In this document: positions 1 to 4,999 of the stretch, one piece after another
Position numbering within the stretch: position 1 is the stretch's first letter
Layout: every line of letters begins with the position of its first letter
Source of the DNA: Candidatus Hydrogenedentota bacterium
GTDB lineage: Bacteria; Hydrogenedentota; Hydrogenedentia; Hydrogenedentales; SLHB01
Assembly: GCA_003552485.1 (NCBI GenBank)
Contig: PUMX01000141.1
Span: forward strand, 1-5,011
DNA: 5,011 nt
Direction: 5' to 3'
The notes under the pieces: generated by a model
The model's input: only the letters and a program-made list of their open reading frames with translations
What the model was told of the DNA's origin: nothing
Database searches by the model: none
Translations under genes and position numbers: made by a program

Positions 1-866
1 AACCCTCTTCCGGGTCGGGCTTCAAAGGCCCAATGGACGGAACCTACGTGAACGATGGTTGGTGCGGTAACTCGACCATTGACGACGGCGATCGCGGCGT
101 GCCGACGATGGTGTGGAGCGACAACGGCTGGAATCAACTCTACGATCTCGGCGATCGCGTGCCTTTTCCATGGTTGGACCATGATTATCGCGAGCCCGGC
201 ACGGGCGCCCGGGTTTACAATGCGAGCGAGGCGCGCAACTACACGCACGAGGAGTATTTCACCGAAGTCCTCACGGGCGCGCCCTACGAAGGTGACATCT
301 CGATCAACGCGCGACACACAAGCGAGTTTTACTACAACGCCTCGAATCCGGCAAGTACGAGTCCCGGCGAGCGCCTGTCCACTGACAATTACATCTACTA
401 CGACGGCGACTCGAAGGTGCTCGAGATCAACGGGCCGGTCCTCATTGACGGCAACATCGAGATCGATGGGCAAGGCAACCAGCGCACCATCCACTACACC
501 GGCCGCGGCGCGTGGCTAGCGCGCGGCGACGTGAATCTCGGGGCGAACCTGTTCAGCATGAACGCCGACGGTTCAACCGTGAACAGCTTCCCGGTCAACA
601 ACGCGCTCGGCATCATGGCCGAAGGCGACATGATGGTGGGCGAGGACGCGCAGCTCACACTAATGGGCGCATTCTACGCCCAAGGCCAGATCACGAGTCA
701 GCGGCAAACCAACGTCGTCGGCACGTTCGTATCGAACTTCTTCGACATGGGCACGAACGTGCCGAGCATCTTCCAGGTGCCGGCGCTGGCCGACAATTTA
801 CCGCGGGGCATGATTGGCGACTATCCGATCCGGAACATGTCCATGGTGTCATGGCGGGAACTGTGA
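1..866 (+). CDS. C-terminal part of a PilX-like / surface beta-rich protein (5' partial)
   Basis: The frame is open from base 3 to a TGA at 864-866, giving 287 visible residues with no stop before the first internal ATG (33). I therefore treat the gene as running in from the left edge and do not accept that ATG as the start. The protein is rich in Asp, Asn, Gly and Tyr. Its second half alternates short hydrophobic strands with Gly/Asn turns (INGPVLIDGNIEIDG, then GRGAWLARGDVNLG, GIMAEGDMMVG, LMGAFYAQGQI), a ladder seen in the C-terminal regions of PilX-type pilus assembly proteins and other beta-helical surface proteins. The tail (FVSNFFDMGTNVPSIFQVP) ends in VSWREL. There is no transmembrane segment in the visible part; a prepilin-like N-terminus would lie outside. 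The membrane-anchored TPR gene 28 nt downstream suggests an envelope operon. The family call is inference from overall character, not from a diagnostic motif; an unrelated beta-helical cell-surface protein is equally possible. Confidence 0.6.
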   Translation, partial: PSSGSGFKGPMDGTYVNDGWCGNSTIDDGDRGVPTMVWSDNGWNQLYDLGDRVPFPWLDHDYREPGTGARVYNASEARNYTHEEYFTEVLTGAPYEGDISINARHTSEFYYNASNPASTSPGERLSTDNYIYYDGDSKVLEINGPVLIDGNIEIDGQGNQRTIHYTGRGAWLARGDVNLGANLFSMNADGSTVNSFPVNNALGIMAEGDMMVGEDAQLTLMGAFYAQGQITSQRQTNVVGTFVSNFFDMGTNVPSIFQVPALADNLPRGMIGDYPIRNMSMVSWREL

Positions 867-894
867 GACTCCTAGACCGAAGCGAGGGACAGAC

Positions 895-1419
895 TTGATT
901 AGCGAAGCGTTACAACGAAACTGGATGCTCGTGGTGGTGTGCCTGGGCTTTGTCGTCGTCGCCGCGTATTTTGCGGTGTCTCCGGCTGAACCCATGCCCG
1001 TAAACTCACAGGATAGAGCCACCGCGCAGAACGCCGCGCGCGCTGGTTCTACGCCTCAGGCCGCCGCGCGCGCGCCGCGCATGACCCCAACCGAACAAGC
1101 CGAGGCCCTTATTCAGCGGCACCAAAATGCGCTGGAAGCCGATCCTGACGACCTCAAAGCGCCCGCCCTGCTCAACGCCATGGGCAATCTGTACCGGCAG
1201 CGTCTGAGCGATTACGCCAGCGCAGCCCGGTGTTACGAGCTAATCCTCACGGATTACCCGGATTGGCCCCACCTGCGCGTGGTCTTCCCGCAACTCGTGA
1301 CGTGCTACCAACAATTGGACGACTGGCCCGGCGTCGACTGGGTCTACGAACAGATGCTCGAGGCCTTCCCCGAGGAGTCCGAGGAGCACTTGTACGCGCG
1401 CACGCAGTTGGGGCGGTAG
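895..1419 (+). CDS. Single-pass membrane protein with TPR-like repeats
   Basis: I chose the TTG at 895 as start. GAGGGA (884-889) sits 5 nt upstream, and the start falls just after the preceding gene's stop. An in-frame ATG at 814 would overlap that gene by about 50 nt and add a non-membrane-like extension; an ATG at 925 would cut into the membrane segment. The product is 174 residues. A short basic/polar N-terminus is followed by one hydrophobic helix at about residues 11-28 (MLVVVCLGFVVVAAYFAV), then an Ala/Pro/Gln-rich linker (about 31-65). The C-terminal domain has two TPR-like helix pairs: about 89-122 (ALLNAMGNLYRQR, then YASAARCYELILTDYP) and about 127-160 (QLVTCYQQLDDW, then VYEQMLEAFP). 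TPRs are protein-interaction scaffolds, so a role in holding an envelope complex together, perhaps with the upstream product, is likely but inferred. The protein is probably anchored with the TPR part outside the cytoplasm, though topology is not certain. No specific family is recognised. Confidence 0.8.
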   Translation: MISEALQRNWMLVVVCLGFVVVAAYFAVSPAEPMPVNSQDRATAQNAARAGSTPQAAARAPRMTPTEQAEALIQRHQNALEADPDDLKAPALLNAMGNLYRQRLSDYASAARCYELILTDYPDWPHLRVVFPQLVTCYQQLDDWPGVDWVYEQMLEAFPEESEEHLYARTQLGR

Positions 1420-1462
1420 CGCGGCAACCCGGCGATTGCGGACCCCAAGGCCCGCTGGATTT

Positions 1463-1475
1463 CGCCGAACCGGCG
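1463..1475 (+). terminator. Small hairpin after the TPR gene (weak terminator candidate)
   Basis: CGCCG, loop AAC, CGGCG forms a perfect 5-bp stem 43 nt after the TPR gene stop and before the next promoter candidate. It has no T-run, so it is at best a weak or Rho-assisted 3' end. In GC-rich DNA such a short stem can occur by chance. Confidence 0.2.
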
Positions 1476-1505
1476 GTTCATCGCTTTCGCCGCCCGTTTC
1501 CCACA

Positions 1506-1534
1506 TTGACACCCGCCGAGGCAAACAGTAAGGT
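1506..1534 (+). promoter_or_regulatory. Sigma70-type promoter candidate for the oxidoreductase
   Basis: A perfect -35 box TTGACA (1506-1511) is followed by a 17-nt spacer and TAAGGT (1529-1534; 3 of 6 bases match TATAAT, including the first two and the last). Transcription would start near 1541, leaving a leader of about 100 nt before the ATG at 1644. The spacing and the intact -35 are good; the -10 is weak. Two other intergenic candidates in this window have the same spacing. Confidence 0.5.
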
Positions 1535-1643
1535 AGAGCGTATGAGACAGTGAGGACGCTGGAGAGCATTGGGCGCCGTTACTTTTGCGGGGGAACGGTT
1601 CCCGGCCGTCTTCGAACGCACGCCCCGCCAGGAGCCACGAGTC

Positions 1644-2897
1644 ATGTCGAAATCCACTCGCCGGGAATTCATGAAAACCGCGTCCGCGGGGGTCCTTGCC
1701 GCTTCCATGACCGCTGCGAGCTACCGCCGCGTCAAGGGCGCCAATGAGCGCATCGGCATCGGTGTAATCGGTTGCGGCGCGCGCGCGTACCGGTCCCACA
1801 TGCCCGCCATCTACGAACACTCCGAAGAAACGAACGTCGAGATCACCGCGCTGTGCGACCCTTGGCGCGCGCGCCGGGAAGAGGCCGCCATGGCGTGTAA
1901 GGAGGAGTGGTTTGGGCACGAGCCCAAGACGTTTGTGTCGTACCGGGATCTGCTTGAACTCGACGAAGTGGACGCGGTGCTGATTGCGTCGTGTGACCAC
2001 CAACACACCACGCACCTCGAAGCGGCCGCCAAAGCGGGCAAAGACATCTATATCGAAAAGCCCGTGGGCATGGACCTCGATAGACTGAACGCCGCCTATG
2101 ACGCGGTGAAAGAACGGGATCTCGTCGTGCAGGTGGGCACTCAGTTGCGCAGCATGCCGAGCTTGACCGGCGTGCGCAAGTTGGTCCAAGACGGGGCGCT
2201 TGGCAAAATCAGCCGCATCGAGCAATGCCGCAATAGCTCGCGGCCCTATTGGTACGGGTATGTGCAGGACGTCGAACCCGACCAAGTGGACTGGGAGGAA
2301 TTCCTTATGGACCGGCCGTTGCGTCCGTTTGATCCCCATCAGTACACGGGCTGGTACGGATACCGCGATTTCTCCGATGGGCCGGTGCCGCAGCAGGGCA
2401 GCCATTTCCTTGATTGCGCGCACTACTTCACGGGCGCCACATTCCCGGATACCGCGGTGTGCCTGGGCGACACGTATACGTGGAAGGATGAGTACGAGTT
2501 CACCTGCCCCGATCACGTGCAGGCTATGTGGACATATCCCGAGGGCTTCATGTTCTCGTATTCACAGAATTTCGGCAACGGCGCCGGCAGCCGGCTCAAG
2601 GTTTTCGGAGAACGCGGCGTAATCGACATCCCCAGTTGGGGCAGCCCGACCATCTCGGGCGAAGGCGTGTTTGACCGTGGAGACGCGGTGGTCGATGAGA
2701 AGCAGGACGTCGAACCCGTCGAGCGGCCCGAGCACGTGCTGGATTGGCTCCAGTGCCTGCGCAGCCGCGAGACGCCAAATGCATCGATCGACGCAGGCTA
2801 CGAAAACACGGTCACGTGCATCATGGCGGTGAAAGCGTTTGACACCGGGCGGCGGCACATCTTCGATAAAGAGCGCCGCGAGATTCGCCCGGGCTGA
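1644..2897 (+). CDS. Tat-exported Gfo/Idh/MocA family oxidoreductase
   Basis: Predicted NAD(P)-dependent dehydrogenase acting on a sugar, inositol or related polyol; the exact substrate cannot be read from the sequence. The ATG at 1644 is chosen because AGGAG (1630-1634) lies 9 nt upstream and because it puts the twin-arginine signal at the N-terminus (STRREFMKTASAGVLAAS, R6-R7). An in-frame TTG at 1569 would bury that signal. The 417 residues match the usual family size. The Rossmann domain starts at about residue 36 with IGIGVIGCGARA: G43 and G45 are present, but the third glycine position is A48. The second strand ends in CDP (71-73), and the family EKP motif is at 138-140 (K139 is the expected catalytic lysine). 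The C-terminal domain has the region typical of exported members: VDWEEFLMDRP (215-225), then GSHFLDCAHYFTG (252-264), which contains conserved Asp and His residues. Stops are doubled (TGA TAA, 2895-2900). Its own promoter candidate suggests a single-gene transcript. Confidence 0.93.
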   Translation: MSKSTRREFMKTASAGVLAASMTAASYRRVKGANERIGIGVIGCGARAYRSHMPAIYEHSEETNVEITALCDPWRARREEAAMACKEEWFGHEPKTFVSYRDLLELDEVDAVLIASCDHQHTTHLEAAAKAGKDIYIEKPVGMDLDRLNAAYDAVKERDLVVQVGTQLRSMPSLTGVRKLVQDGALGKISRIEQCRNSSRPYWYGYVQDVEPDQVDWEEFLMDRPLRPFDPHQYTGWYGYRDFSDGPVPQQGSHFLDCAHYFTGATFPDTAVCLGDTYTWKDEYEFTCPDHVQAMWTYPEGFMFSYSQNFGNGAGSRLKVFGERGVIDIPSWGSPTISGEGVFDRGDAVVDEKQDVEPVERPEHVLDWLQCLRSRETPNASIDAGYENTVTCIMAVKAFDTGRRHIFDKERREIRPG

Positions 2898-2907
2898 TAA
2901 TATCCCA

Positions 2908-2939
2908 GCCAATTGTTGGCCGCTGATGTCTCGTCAGCG
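2908..2939 (+). terminator. Two adjacent hairpins after the oxidoreductase gene
   Basis: Immediately after the double stop there are two stems. The first is GCCAA-TTG-TTGGC (2908-2920), 5 bp. The second is CGCTGATG-TCT-CGTCAGCG (2921-2939), 8 bp with one T/G wobble and a 3-nt loop. The second starts 24 nt after the TGA. There is no downstream T-run, so this is not a textbook intrinsic terminator. A transcript 3' end or mRNA-stabilising structure is the likeliest role. Confidence 0.4.
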
Positions 2940-2981
2940 CGATACGTGGGCGAAGCATGTTGCGGCGGCGGCTTGCCTGCC

Positions 2982-3008
2982 TCACGCAAAGGCGCAAAGG
3001 CGCAAAGA
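2982..3008 (+). repeat. Left terminal inverted repeat of copy 1 (CGCAAAGG-type)
   Basis: This 27-bp sequence is three tandem 8-bp steps of the form (A/G)CGCAAAG. It matches the reverse complement of 3258-3284 except at two positions. On the + strand its translated shadow reads HAKAQRRKEK and on the minus strand SLRLCAFA. I recall such peptides being common as spurious hypothetical proteins in many bacterial genomes, which points to a widespread non-coding repeat. Confidence 0.8.
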
Positions 3009-3033
3009 AAAGATCGCCCCAGTCCCCCTTTGA

Positions 3034-3053
3034 CCTGCCTGCCGGCGGGCAGG
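3034..3053. repeat. 20-bp near-palindrome inserted in copy 1 only
   Basis: CCTGCCTGCCGGCGGGCAGG is present in copy 1 and cleanly absent from the matching point of copy 2, where TTTGA is followed directly by AGGGGGA. It can fold on itself (CTGCC and GGCAG arms), and it sits in the loop of the flanking CCCCCTT / AGGGGGA hairpin. It is either an insertion of a very small repeat in copy 1 or a precise loss in copy 2. Confidence 0.85.
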
Positions 3054-3088
3054 AGGGGGATTTAGGGGGATGTAAAAAGGCGAAGGCA

Positions 3089-3182
3089 GGCGCCGAAGTT
3101 CACCACCAGTCCCGGTCCGAGACCAGTGTGTGAGCTGATAGCAGGCGTCCACGATCTCGCGCGAAATGTCGTTTTTGGTCAT
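3089..3182 (-). pseudogene. GxxExxY-family gene fragment, copy 1 (5' end only, frame-broken)
   Basis: Reading leftward from the ATG (complement of 3180-3182) gives MTKNDISREIVDACYQL, which resembles the start of GxxExxY proteins (PDDEXK-like family PF13366; N-terminus recalled as an NEIS...IVDA...H..LGPGLLE..Y pattern). After codon 17 the match moves to another frame (HTLVS), and after a second 1-nt loss it continues as GPGLVVNFGA. Homology then stops at the signature motif: the expected E and Y of GxxExxY are missing and the rest of the gene is absent. The zero frame stays open by chance into the terminal repeat, so an ORF caller may report a 66-residue protein; I regard it as spurious. A weak purine-rich site (AGAAAGA) precedes the ATG. 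The family assignment rests on recalled consensus. Confidence 0.65.
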
Positions 3183-3223
3183 GGGATCTTTCTCTGACGA
3201 TTCGTGCTCCGTTGACGGCCGGG

Positions 3224-3252
3224 AGTATACATCGCCTGCTGGGGCCCTTTAA
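3224..3252 (-). promoter_or_regulatory. Promoter-like sequence of the GxxExxY fragment, copy 1
   Basis: On the minus strand TTAAAG (complement of 3247-3252) is followed by a 17-nt spacer and TATACT (complement of 3224-3229; 5 of 6 match TATAAT). It reads toward the gene fragment starting at 3182. The -35 is weak. The same architecture is kept in copy 2. Confidence 0.4.
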
Positions 3253-3257
3253 AAAAA

Positions 3258-3284
3258 TCTTTGCGCCTTAGCGTCTTTGCGTGA
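3258..3284 (-). repeat. Right terminal inverted repeat of copy 1
   Basis: The reverse complement of this 27-bp stretch matches the left end (2982-3008) with two mismatches. It is preceded by a run of seven A residues (3251-3257) also present in copy 2. Confidence 0.8.
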
Positions 3285-3384
3285 ATGAAGTAATGCCTCA
3301 CGCAAAGCCGCAAAGACGCAAAGAAAAGATCGCAGAAATTTCCCTTTGAAGGGGGATTTAGGGGGATGTAAAAAGGCGAAGGCG

Positions 3385-3479
3385 GGCGCCGAAGTTCACC
3401 AGAAGCCCCGGTCCGGAGACCAATGTGTGAGCTGATAGCAGGCGTCCACGATCTCGCGCGAAATCGCGTTTTCGGTCAT
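3385..3479 (-). pseudogene. GxxExxY-family gene fragment, copy 2 (5' end only, frame-broken)
   Basis: From the ATG (complement of 3477-3479) the minus strand reads MTENAISREIVDACYQL. The zero frame then runs to a stop after about seven more codons, while the -1 frame continues the family-like sequence HTLVSGPGLLVNFGA. Restoring one C (CTCAC to CTCCAC) would join the two parts as QLHTLVSGPGLL, so a 1-nt deletion is the simplest explanation. Copy 1 shares this deletion, so it predates the duplication. Homology ends at the GxxExxY signature, where V and G stand at the E and Y positions, and no remainder of the gene is present. This is the better-preserved copy for family recognition. Confidence 0.65.
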
Positions 3480-3520
3480 GGGATCTTTCTCCGCCGATTC
3501 GTGCTCGGTTGAAGGCCGGG

Positions 3521-3549
3521 AGTGTACATCGCCTGCTGGGGCCCTTCAA
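3521..3549 (-). promoter_or_regulatory. Promoter-like sequence of the GxxExxY fragment, copy 2
   Basis: On the minus strand TTGAAG (complement of 3544-3549), a 17-nt spacer and TACACT (complement of 3521-3526) face the fragment at 3479. Four of six bases match consensus in each box. Between the copies one box is better preserved in each, as expected for drift from a common promoter. Confidence 0.4.
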
Positions 3550-3603
3550 AAAAATCTTTGCGGCTTAGCGCCTTTGCGTGAGATGAACTTGGCCTCAGGT
3601 AAA

Positions 3604-3621
3604 GCGGCAGCAAGCTGCCGC
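3604..3621. repeat. Perfect hairpin GCGGCAGC-AA-GCTGCCGC
   Basis: This is an 8-bp perfect stem with a 2-nt loop, 17 nt after the second repeat unit. It has no following T-run. The motif followed by ACTCCA is one I recall as a dispersed intergenic repeat in other bacterial genomes, so it may be another small repeat family that landed beside the duplicated unit. Terminator function is possible but not supported. Confidence 0.55.
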
Positions 3622-3711
3622 ACTCCATATCCGTAGGGGGACTTTTGCTAACCGGAAATCAATGGATCTCAACGGGGTCAGAGAGGGTAGCCGGGGGTTG
3701 GAAGCGTGCGT

Positions 3712-3740
3712 TTGCGCCAATTGAATTGAGCCCGTAAACT
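3712..3740 (+). promoter_or_regulatory. Promoter candidate for the DUF1573 gene
   Basis: TTGCGC (3712-3717), a 17-nt spacer and TAAACT (3735-3740; 4 of 6 match TATAAT). Transcription would start near 3747, giving a leader of about 180 nt before the start codon at 3929. Confidence 0.4.
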
Positions 3741-3748
3741 AGCGCTGT

Positions 3749-3822
3749 GGCTGGGCTGCGTTTAGTGGCATGGGCCGCCGCGCCCATGCGATCAGAGGTT
3801 GTGCGCCCTCGGGCGCAGCCAG
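3749..3822 (+). promoter_or_regulatory. Structured 5' leader with alternative hairpins
   Basis: Two local hairpins lie here: GCATGGGC-CGCCGC-GCCCATGC (3768-3789, 8 bp) and TGCGCCC-TC-GGGCGCA (3802-3817, 7 bp). In addition CTGGGCTGCG (3751-3760) can pair with CGCAGCCAG (3814-3822) with one bulged G, which would enclose the first hairpin and exclude the second. Such mutually exclusive pairings can regulate expression, but GC-rich DNA forms stems easily. I recognise no known riboswitch class. The rest of the leader (3823-3928) shows nothing further. Confidence 0.3.
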
Positions 3823-3928
3823 GGTTGAGGGAATTCGCGGCCCCGGTATTCACAGGAATCAGCGGCGGCAAAGGCCGTGGGCCCAGCTTGCCAGCCGCAG
3901 AAGCCGTTTGCGTTTGATGGAGATCGAC

Positions 3929-4957
3929 ATGCGCATCATGCTGCTCTTCGTTCCGTTGGTTTGCCTCGTCATGCCGCCCGTGGCGGCGGAGTTGGTCTGG
4001 GAAGAGGACACCCAAACGTTTCACACGGAAATCGGCCAGCGCTCCGTCGAAGCGACGTTTCCTTTCCGCAATGCGGGGAGCGGCACCGTCACGATTACAC
4101 GAATCTCCAGCGATTGCGCCTGCAATGTGCCGGCCCTCGACAAGGATGTCTTTGCGCCCGGCGAACACGGCCAAATCGACGCGACCTTCAACATCGGCAG
4201 CCGCGTCGGCCGTCATAGCAGCCGGATTGTCGTGCGGACCGATGATGGCGAGGCGCACGTGCTGACGCTTATCTTGCACATCCCCGAGGTGGTCCGGCTC
4301 GAACCAACCATCATGAGTTGGCGTATGGAGGAGCCGCCGGAACCCCAGACGCTGCTTATCGAGGCGGGCACGGAGCTGCCGGTGCATGTGGAATCCGTCA
4401 CAAGCACCGACGAACGGTTTGGCGCCGAGCTTGAAACCAAAGAAGAAGGCCGGCGCTATGCGGTCACCGTGACGCCTGAGACCACGGAACAACCTCTGTT
4501 CGCCACCTTGCGCGTGGACGCGGTTGTCGGCGATGACGAACGCCAAAGCCACCACGCGCACGCCCGCGTTATTCGGGCGCCGCGGCCCGCTCCCTATGCG
4601 CCGGAACAGCCGGCTTCCGCCCGCGAATCCGGCGAGCCGAGCCCGGCGCCTGACGACGGCGGCGCGCCTATCGCCGCGACGCCGCGCATATTGAGCTGGC
4701 GCACTGGGGAAGGCTCGACGCCCAAACAGATGAACATCCGTGTGAACACAAGCGAACCCATCGAACTCACCGGGGTGGAAGGCTCGAATGAGGCTTTTCT
4801 CTTTCTGTTCGAGACCGTTGAAGAAGGCCGGGAATACCGAGTGACCGTGACTCCACGCGACACCAGCGAGCCTGTGCGGACGGCGCTACGCTTTAAAGGC
4901 GCGCCCGGCAGCGCCCCGGCCGCCTTGGCCAGGGTGGCCGGCAAACCGGTCCCGTGA
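3929..4957 (+). CDS. Secreted DUF1573-like protein with two Ig-like C-terminal modules
   Basis: The ATG at 3929 is chosen over in-frame ATGs at 3770 and 3917: GGAG (3919-3922) lies 6 nt upstream and the product then starts with a clean signal peptide (MRIMLLFVPLVCLVMPPVAA, cleavage likely after A20). The 342-residue protein begins with a DUF1573-like domain (about 21-120): VEATFPFRNAGSGTVTITRI, then SSDCACNVP with C63 and C65 in the family's C-x-C position, then FAPGEHGQIDATFN and a GRHSSRIVVRTDD segment. Two related modules follow, at about 125-198 and 251-323. Both carry an (I)xSWR start, an EEGRxYxVTVTP core and a TxxPxxxxLR end. A Pro/Ala-rich linker (about 216-250) separates them. DUF1573 proteins are exported; their function is not established, and Ig-like folds suggest binding or a structural role. 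No enzyme motif is visible. It is likely periplasmic or envelope-bound, with its own promoter candidate. Confidence 0.88.
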   Translation: MRIMLLFVPLVCLVMPPVAAELVWEEDTQTFHTEIGQRSVEATFPFRNAGSGTVTITRISSDCACNVPALDKDVFAPGEHGQIDATFNIGSRVGRHSSRIVVRTDDGEAHVLTLILHIPEVVRLEPTIMSWRMEEPPEPQTLLIEAGTELPVHVESVTSTDERFGAELETKEEGRRYAVTVTPETTEQPLFATLRVDAVVGDDERQSHHAHARVIRAPRPAPYAPEQPASARESGEPSPAPDDGGAPIAATPRILSWRTGEGSTPKQMNIRVNTSEPIELTGVEGSNEAFLFLFETVEEGREYRVTVTPRDTSEPVRTALRFKGAPGSAPAALARVAGKPVP

Positions 4958-4970
4958 GCGCGCTAGATAG

Positions 4971-4999
4971 TTGGCGGACTCGGGTTTTCGTGGTAGGAT
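4971..4999 (+). promoter_or_regulatory. Promoter candidate for a gene beyond the window
   Basis: TTGGCG (4971-4976), a 17-nt spacer and TAGGAT (4994-4999) match consensus at four of six bases in each box. It lies 13 nt after the stop of the DUF1573-like gene and reads out of the window on the + strand. The target gene is not visible. Confidence 0.4.

Larger units (their letters stand above)
2978..3288. repeat. Copy 1 of a ~300-bp tandemly duplicated unit with inverted-repeat ends
   Basis: This 311-bp unit recurs in direct orientation at 3294-3587, with only 5 nt between them. From 3061 onward I count about 17 differences over roughly 225 nt against copy 2, about 92% identity by hand. Its ends are 27-bp imperfect inverted repeats (2982-3008 and 3258-3284, two mismatches), built from an 8-bp motif of CGCAAAGG type repeated three times. 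Inside, in order, are a C-run/G-run hairpin (CCCCCTTTGA and AGGGGGATTTAGGGGGAT), a 20-bp palindromic insert absent from copy 2, and a minus-strand GxxExxY gene fragment with its promoter-like region. No transposase is present. It resembles a non-autonomous, MITE-like or dispersed intergenic repeat; mobility is not demonstrated. Confidence 0.92.
3294..3587. repeat. Copy 2 of the ~300-bp duplicated unit
   Basis: This 294-bp direct repeat of 2978-3288 lacks the 20-bp insert of copy 1. Its end repeats are at 3298-3324 and 3555-3581. Internal order and orientation are the same as in copy 1. The shared start (TGCCTCACGCAAAG) and the shared ATGAA just after each right end suggest a tandem duplication of a whole segment rather than two independent insertions. 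A sequence resembling a third start (GCCTCAGGTAAAGC, from 3592) follows directly. Confidence 0.92.

Noticed and set aside
33..866. Complete gene starting at the ATG at 33
   Set aside because: The frame is open to the left edge, no ribosome site precedes the ATG, and the residues before it continue the same Gly/Ser-rich character. It is more likely a truncated longer gene.
1569..1643. Upstream TTG start (1569) for the oxidoreductase
   Set aside because: It would put 25 residues ahead of the twin-arginine signal and has no ribosome site as good as AGGAG at 1630-1634.
1344..2516. 390-codon open frame on the minus strand
   Set aside because: It lies antisense across the well-supported oxidoreductase and the upstream gap. 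Its product has no recognisable motif and looks like a GC-rich shadow frame.
2978..3587. CRISPR array
   Set aside because: There are only two copies, each about 300 bp, with internal gene remnants and no regular spacers. The short CGCAAAGG steps are contiguous and without spacers.
3770..3928. N-terminal extension of the DUF1573-like protein from the ATG at 3770 or 3917
   Set aside because: The ATG at 3770 falls inside a hairpin arm and has no ribosome site, and it would place an Arg-rich stretch before the signal peptide. The ATG at 3917 overlaps the ribosome site serving 3929.
3659..4561. 300-codon open frame on the minus strand
   Set aside because: It is antisense to the DUF1573-like gene, which has a ribosome site, signal peptide and domain pattern. 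The minus product is Arg/His-rich and shadow-like.
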